A stretch of 64,000 nt of DNA from Filosporella fistucella (lineage: Eukaryota > Ascomycota > Leotiomycetes > Helotiales). The translations under genes were made by a program, and so were the position numbers. Location of the stretch: assembly GCA_030077755.1 (NCBI GenBank), contig JAQJZZ010000004.1:248001-312000 (forward strand), given 5' to 3'. Below, piece by piece: positions 58,780-64,000 of the stretch; position 1 is the first letter of the stretch; each line of letters opens with the position of its first letter. The notes below the pieces were generated by a model. The model searched no databases. It was not told the DNA's origin and saw only the letters and a program-made list of their open reading frames with translations.

Positions 58780-59659
58780 AATTGACCTGATCTTTGAGTC
58801 CGCGGAACAGGCTGCAAATGATGGTATAGCAAAATTGAAGAATGTCGAAGGAGGTGTCATGCAACTCGCTATAATTGCTCTCATATGCGACTTCAATAAT
58901 ACGGGCATTAAAAAGCCTCCAATTTCGAGCTTTAGTGAGGTAACAACCCTCTTTCACGAGATGGGTCATGCCATTCATTCCATTCTCGGATGAACGAAAT
59001 TCCATGAAGTATCAGGCACATGATGTGCTATAGATTTTGCTGAGCTGCCTTTAATACTTATGGAGCATTTCGGTACGGACCCATCGGTTATGGCATTATC
59101 CGCCATTCGCTATGAAATAAACTAGCCCCTTTTATACGAATTCATTGCAGAAAAAATAGCACTTGATAAAAAAATCTACGGCGTAAACACCGAGAACTAG
59201 ATTATTCTCTCTATGCTCGACCAAGCTTATCACTCTTCTCTTCCTCTAGAAAGATCCTTTAATATTACCCGAATATACCACGAGCTATAGCGCCAAGAAG
59301 GTGCGTCCCTAGCCGACCCTCCTGGTACCAGCTAGCAAGGCTTCTTTGGTCATCTATACGGCTACGGAGGAACACACTATAGTTATCTCTTCGATCGAGT
59401 CCTAGCCAAGCGTGTCTGGCAACAAGTTTTCCAGTCTGGCAACGGAGCAGGATCGATCGAGTGAGCGAATGGAGAGCAATTGAAGAACGGTGTATTGAGA
59501 TGGGATGGTGCGAGGGATTCGTGGAAATGCTTGTCTGATGTCTTGAAAGATGAGAGATTGGAAGCTGGTGGAGAGAGTGCAATGGGTTTGGTGGGTACTG
59601 GGGTATTGAGGGAAGGCCGGCGAGGCATGAAAATTTATGATGAGGATGATGCCGTGTGA
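58780..59659 (+). pseudogene. OCT1: Mitochondrial intermediate peptidase (OCT1-like, M3 family) pseudogene, RIP-decayed
   Basis: One plus-strand frame shows the C-terminal third of the M3 metallopeptidase. It has GVMQLAIIALICDFN, then the zinc site TLFHEMGHAIHSILG (HExxH), [37 protein letters not shown], and the family-like end with LKNGVLRWDGARDSWKCL. Seven in-frame stops interrupt it (58991, 59021, 59123 and four later), yet no frame shift is needed. Six are explained by C-to-T (CGA to TGA, CAG to TAG) and one by G-to-A. The 5' two thirds are missing. An intact OCT1 must exist elsewhere in the genome, so this is a mutated duplicate. Confidence 0.8.
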
Positions 59660-60002
59660 CAAAGCTGTATAAATAAAGCTGTACTTATGTATAACGATTT
59701 CTCACAAATTATTATTGTTTAGCTCTATCATACAAGATTCATTATTTTGGCAAGTGCCACTCTGTTTTCATGCGCATTTCTGCCTCGTCTATTCCATTTA
59801 TTCGACGGAGTATTGGTTCTGGTTTTGAAACGGAGAGTGAGCATCATATGAATGTACATAGCTATCATGCTCAGGTTTGCTTTCATTGAATCATCAAATG
59901 CAAGTTGTGGTCATATTTCTGAAACTTTTCTCCCTCCCAAAGATTTTTTCAATTCACTTGGTGCACTTGGACGAAGAGTTCCACGGAATCGCATGCACCC
60001 TC
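59660..60002. other. Intergenic, nothing recognised
   Basis: 343 bp between the pseudogene end and the stop of the peroxidase. Confidence 0.4.
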
Positions 60003-60904
60003 TCAGCTCGCGAGAATCTTGCCAACTACTGTCAGGACCCCAGTCGCCGTAATCTGTTCCACCGGTCTTGTCCATCCCTCCTCATACGGCAAGCGCTCAT
60101 CGACTAGGTTTTCGTTAGCATAGCTGGTCAAACCGTACCATATTCTCACTCACCAAATAATACGCCCACCCATTGGGTATTTGCCTCAGTTTTCGCAACC
60201 GGGTCCGCGAAAACGGCCATATAGAGTGCTGACTCAATCGCACTATTCTGCAAGTCACCGGAGGTCATGTTGAAAGTGGGATTAATAGCCGCTGCCGCAG
60301 CAAAGCGAGAAGAGCGGACGGCGATAGCTGTGGAAAGTGATATTGTGCTATTGGTGAACGAAGCAGCGACAGAGTCCCAGATGGTAGAATTGAAGGAGTG
60401 GTTGTCTCCGAAAAAGATGTCGTTCTGGGAGAGAGAACCATCATGCTCAAGTACTGTTTTCATCAATTGTTAGCATTCTAATCCTACTGGATTATTAGAG
60501 AGCTAAATGGATCGTGATGTGGAATATCAGGGAGACATACTTCCATGATGATCCAGGTCGTCAAGATTGAAGGTATTAGAATTACCGGTTGTCGAAGTCG
60601 ATAATGCTAACGCGCCAACTAGCTGCGTTGCTGCAGGAGCTAGATTTATGGAATCATCCAACGCAGTCTTGAGATCAGCCATGGAGATGTTCAAGCCGTC
60701 GTGTGGAAGATAGCCGTGGTTGGCGAGGGTATTGAGCATTGGGCATGGACTGCGTCCTGGGAAGACGTTAGAGAAGATTGCGAGAGACTAAGGAGATAAG
60801 AAGGGAGGAAACTCACGATCAGTAGATGAAGGAGCAATCCAAGTATAATCACTGGCGCAGAAGGCAGTGGTGCCAAGAATGGCGATCAGAGTAACGAATC
60901 TCAT
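60003..60904 (-). CDS. Secreted heme-thiolate peroxidase (chloroperoxidase/unspecific peroxygenase family, 234 aa)
   Basis: Four exons (60904-60817, 60756-60541, 60453-60154, 60103-60003) total 705 nt. The signal peptide is MRFVTLIAILGTTAFCAS. The heme-thiolate motif RRSPCPMLNTLANHGYLPHD (PCP, Cys as axial ligand) spans the first junction. The acid-base motif EHDGSLSQND opens exon 3. The C-terminus DERLPYEEGWTRPVEQIT is typical. Length matches short (family I) heme-thiolate peroxidases. They use H2O2 to halogenate or oxygenate organics. Functional relation to the halogenating cluster 9 kb away is unproven. This gene carries no stop codons in contrast to its neighbours. It is not represented by any long open frame. 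Confidence 0.88.
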
Positions 60905-62667
60905 GGTGGAGAGTGAAAACGAGTGAAAACGAGTGACTTCAGTGAGATTGAATGTAAAACTGGCAAAGGGCCCTCTCATGCGAGGTTTCAGACCTTATAA
61001 GTTCCTCGAAATAAAATAAGGTTTACCGTTTGCCCCCTTTTCGTCAAAAGGGTAACACTTCCGACCAGTTTCCCCGATTTCTGTAAACACGTCGCCGAAC
61101 CGAGGTCAGTTTTCAGGAGCCGAATGCAGCAGCTTTCCCATCTGTTGATCCAAGTACCAATTACTATTCCCGTGTTAGAAATCCTCCGCCCCCTGTGTAA
61201 AAGTGATCTACCTGCAATATCCGAATATGTCATGCGTTGTTGAAACGATCCACAGACCACGGACCATGAAATTGCAGTCCGGGGCCGAAGTTTAAGCGGA
61301 AGTCCCCCCTTTTCATTGCAACACAGTAAGCATACCGGCTTTCTAGACTTGGTGAGCTTTTATACACTCCTCTCTATAATGTATTCACCTGTTCTATCTA
61401 TTCTTCTATAGGTTTCGGCTTTGGATGACATCTTGGAGATTCTCAGTCCACCAGACTCCAGGAAACTTCAAGTGCTAAATCAAAATCATTGGAATCTTTG
61501 TGCATGATTTATTTGGAACTTCTCCCGACTAGATCTCCGGAAGGCTCTCAATTTTTTATCATCTACTGTGCTATTCCTTGAAGAAAACTAAGTCGTCAAA
61601 AGTCTATTCATTTTAATAGGGGCTATATAGACGTCAAGGAAAATTGCAAATAGACTTCCAATGATTGCATTCACTTTAGTCTGATACCTGCAGGAAGTCT
61701 CTAAACTCCAAATATATGCCATTCGCCATGGAAGAATAAAGCGTTGGGAGCATATGTGCTCTAGGAACTGCTACGGGTTGCAAAACTAATTGCAAATGAT
61801 TGTAAAATTTGCATGAATAGGAAGAAGAGATAGAAATCCAAATCCTAGTCCGTTTGGCTACATTTGTTGGTATCGGTGGCCGAAGCCTACAAGGCTTCAG
61901 AGGTCCTCGGAGGCCTATAAATACAGAGTACCGCCCACTGTAAGATAGTTCTCTTAGGTAGTCAATTCAGCTTGTTTACTTCTGAAACCAACAACATTTC
62001 AATTAAAAGTAAGTTATTGGAATCGCAGAATTTATAGTGAATGCCCAAGTTAAACAATGCTATGTGAACATGAATGTAAGACTGATGATCCATTCTGTAT
62101 GATTCTCAAAACCTATAATAATGATACTCCAACGACCTCAACTCTCAAATTTTTGACCATTGCTGAATTCTTTGATTGCCGATGATATGTACTTGCTTGG
62201 GAATCTGTACCTGTCTAATCTGTTCGTGGTAAGATGTATAAACACGTGACCAATATGACATTCAAACGCGACATTCACTTAATTGTTACTCGACGAGTAG
62301 AAAGTTGATAGGTAATGTGAATTACTCCTAGTCATCAGAAATACCCAAGACGTACAAGAGAATTATATAATACTTATTCATGTGAACTTGGATGAGATGG
62401 TTTGGGTTCCAATGTGCCTTCCTAAACTTTGTCGGGATGCATCTAACTCAACAAAACCGGATAAAGGAGATGAGTATCGTCTTGATTTCTAGAGATTATA
62501 TGGCATCAAAATTCAATACCCCCCCCCCCCCTTTTTTTTTTGGAAGTCCTTGAGTAATTCTTCCCTCTTTGCCTCAGGGAGACGGCTAGTGGTAGAGTCT
62601 GTCATGATGCGCATATAAAGTAGCCCGCGAGCTTGATCGAAGTCTTCTTTGTAAAGCTGTTTTCCAC
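60905..62667. other. Intergenic, 1.8 kb without recognised gene
   Basis: The first ~300 bp are the peroxidase promoter. The remainder has stops in all frames at short spacing and ends in a homopolymer tract at 62519-62541. No family-like repeat seen. Confidence 0.45.
62519..62541. repeat. C13/T10 homopolymer tract
   Basis: Thirteen C followed by ten T. Such tracts are unstable and error-prone in sequencing. Confidence 0.9.
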
Positions 62668-63586
62668 CTAGAGATTATTAGGCATGGGGGAAAATCCATT
62701 CGGGAACCAACGCTCACTGAGTTCAAAATAGAGATTCTTTGCTTTTTCGCTTTCAAGAAACAAAGCATGCACTTTGTCTTCTGGTATATCCTTTTCCCTC
62801 AATATATCCTGCGGCAGATCCGGGGCTTGACCCGCTGGTAAAGTCGAAGCCAAAAGCTTCGCTGCCTGTTGCAATTTCAGAATGGCCCGAATACGAATGG
62901 TTTCAGAGGGAAGCACTCTCTGGCCAGCTAGGTATTTCCCAAGCGTCTTCATAGTGGCAGCCTTGCTATTTCTCAACTTGTCCATCCATTCCATTTGGTA
63001 ATCCATCTTCAAGTCAAGAATAGCCTTGATATTGTCCAGCCACACGTCAATGGGTTTCTCTATCTTTTCTCCTTTATGTATTTTAGCATCCTTTCACTAT
63101 TATTTCGTTATAGTCTTCGGTAGTTTTGTGGAAATAGCGCCTGTGGAATCCGCCGCTCCGGTATTTTATAATGAAAAGAAATTTTCTCAAAGAATCCCGT
63201 TGAGTTCTTGTCATCCAAACATCATCCTTTCCTGCCTCGAATGCCTTTTGAATCGTGCTAATGACTTCGCCCGCCCGAGATTCAAGCACGGATAGTTATT
63301 CTTCGACTCGATGCAATTTTCTAGATGCGCCGAGATCGCGGTACATGTCCATCATCTCGAAAATCTTCGCCACTATTGTCTCTATTATGACGGGTTCTTC
63401 ACCAGAGAGGTCGATGCCGTAGAGCAATGGCTCTCCTGCGCGTGATCCATTCTTGCGATTACGATTTTTGGAATTTCGGAAACCAGATGTTAGTTCACCT
63501 GGATGTGAGTAATTTCGTAAAATGAAGCGTGGGATAAAGTGATGATATTGCGACTTTTCTTCAACTGCGGTTGATGATGTCGCCAT
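62668..63586 (-). pseudogene. DUF4238-domain protein, broken by a stop and a frameshift
   Basis: The start MATSSTAVEEKSQYHHFIPR (63586) gives the DUF4238 opening YHHFIPRFILRNYSHPG. The frame meets TAA at 63296-63298, where a Gln codon with C to T would restore sense, and continues LSVLESRAGEVISTIQKAFE and TQRDSLRKFLFIIKYRSGGF. Near 63065-63085 the reading must change frame to go on as KPIDVWLDNIKAILDLKMDY, finishing at 62668. DUF4238 proteins are common, often multi-copy and of unknown function in ascomycetes. No legal intron removes either lesion. The reading downstream is still protein-like, which suggests recent decay. Confidence 0.65.
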
Positions 63587-64000
63587 TCTGCTTGTTTATC
63601 CGATGACCAAAAGCAAGGTTCAGTCGAAGCTAAAAGACGGATTCAGGTATTGTAAATGTCCAGGAAAAGCTGTGGTTCTGGTAGAGTCCCTGTAGAGAAG
63701 TTGCAAGTAGAAATGATTCTTTCATCAACTATATGGCTGACAAACATAATACATCTGTTATCACTCATTACCTAAAATAGCAATCTCGACATCAAAAATC
63801 CACTACCAGCCGCCACTTGCATCTTACTGCACTCTCCCAATGTCCGTATAACTAGGCTATAACATAGTACACTCTTTATCCTTACCAATATCAACATCAA
63901 ACAATAACATCATAATTTTTTACAAAAGAGAAATCCAGAACGGAAATTCAGGAGTCGAAGGGGTGATACTTTAGGAAAGGAGCAGAAAAGCAGAGGAGCG
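63587..64000. other. Right edge, promoter side of DUF4238 remnant
   Basis: 414 bp, AT-leaning. No feature recognised. Confidence 0.4.

Overview
The window is nuclear DNA of a filamentous ascomycete (Pezizomycotina). Genes have many 45-120 nt introns with GT-AG (once GC-AG) borders. There are Zn2Cys6 regulators, a non-reducing polyketide synthase, fungal secreted hydrolases and C-to-T decay typical of RIP. The class cannot be fixed from the sequence alone; a leotiomycete would fit. Exon models below were built by hand from splice signals and reading phase. For the genes whose exons are listed in full, total coding lengths are multiples of three.

Left flank (1-22 kb): a Ser/Thr-rich secreted protein cut by the window edge, a Lys/Glu-rich secreted protein, a 585-aa SR-rich protein, a four-exon membrane protein, an AIF/FSP1-like oxidoreductase, a Zn2Cys6 regulator, a Dal5-type MFS transporter, and a divergent FAD monooxygenase. 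An AT-rich RIP island lies at about 11.26-11.6 kb.

Core (22.5-51.8 kb): a compact biosynthetic cluster of geodin/pestheic-acid type. In order: AflR-like regulator, flavin-dependent halogenase, methyltransferase, DUF1772 anthrone oxygenase, metallo-beta-lactamase thioesterase, SAT-KS-AT-PT-ACP PKS without TE, EthD decarboxylase, NmrA-like oxidoreductase, SnoaL-like protein, AflS-like co-regulator, two adjacent multicopper oxidases, questin-oxidase-like Baeyer-Villiger enzyme, and a second methyltransferase. The expected logic is PKS plus trans thioesterase giving atrochrysone carboxylic acid, then decarboxylation and anthrone oxidation to emodin, O-methylation, ring opening to a benzophenone, a second methylation, chlorination, and laccase-type oxidative coupling. 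The second multicopper oxidase, the NmrA-like protein and the SnoaL-like protein are the parts without an obvious step.

Right flank (52-64 kb): an apparently truncated GH5 mannanase first exon abutting a dispersed repeat (second copy at 8.3 kb, same orientation, so the pair brackets the cluster), a complete secreted GH29 alpha-L-fucosidase, then a decayed zone with a frameshifted hypothetical gene, two stop-riddled pseudogenes (one a mitochondrial intermediate peptidase), a complete heme-thiolate peroxidase, and a broken DUF4238 gene.
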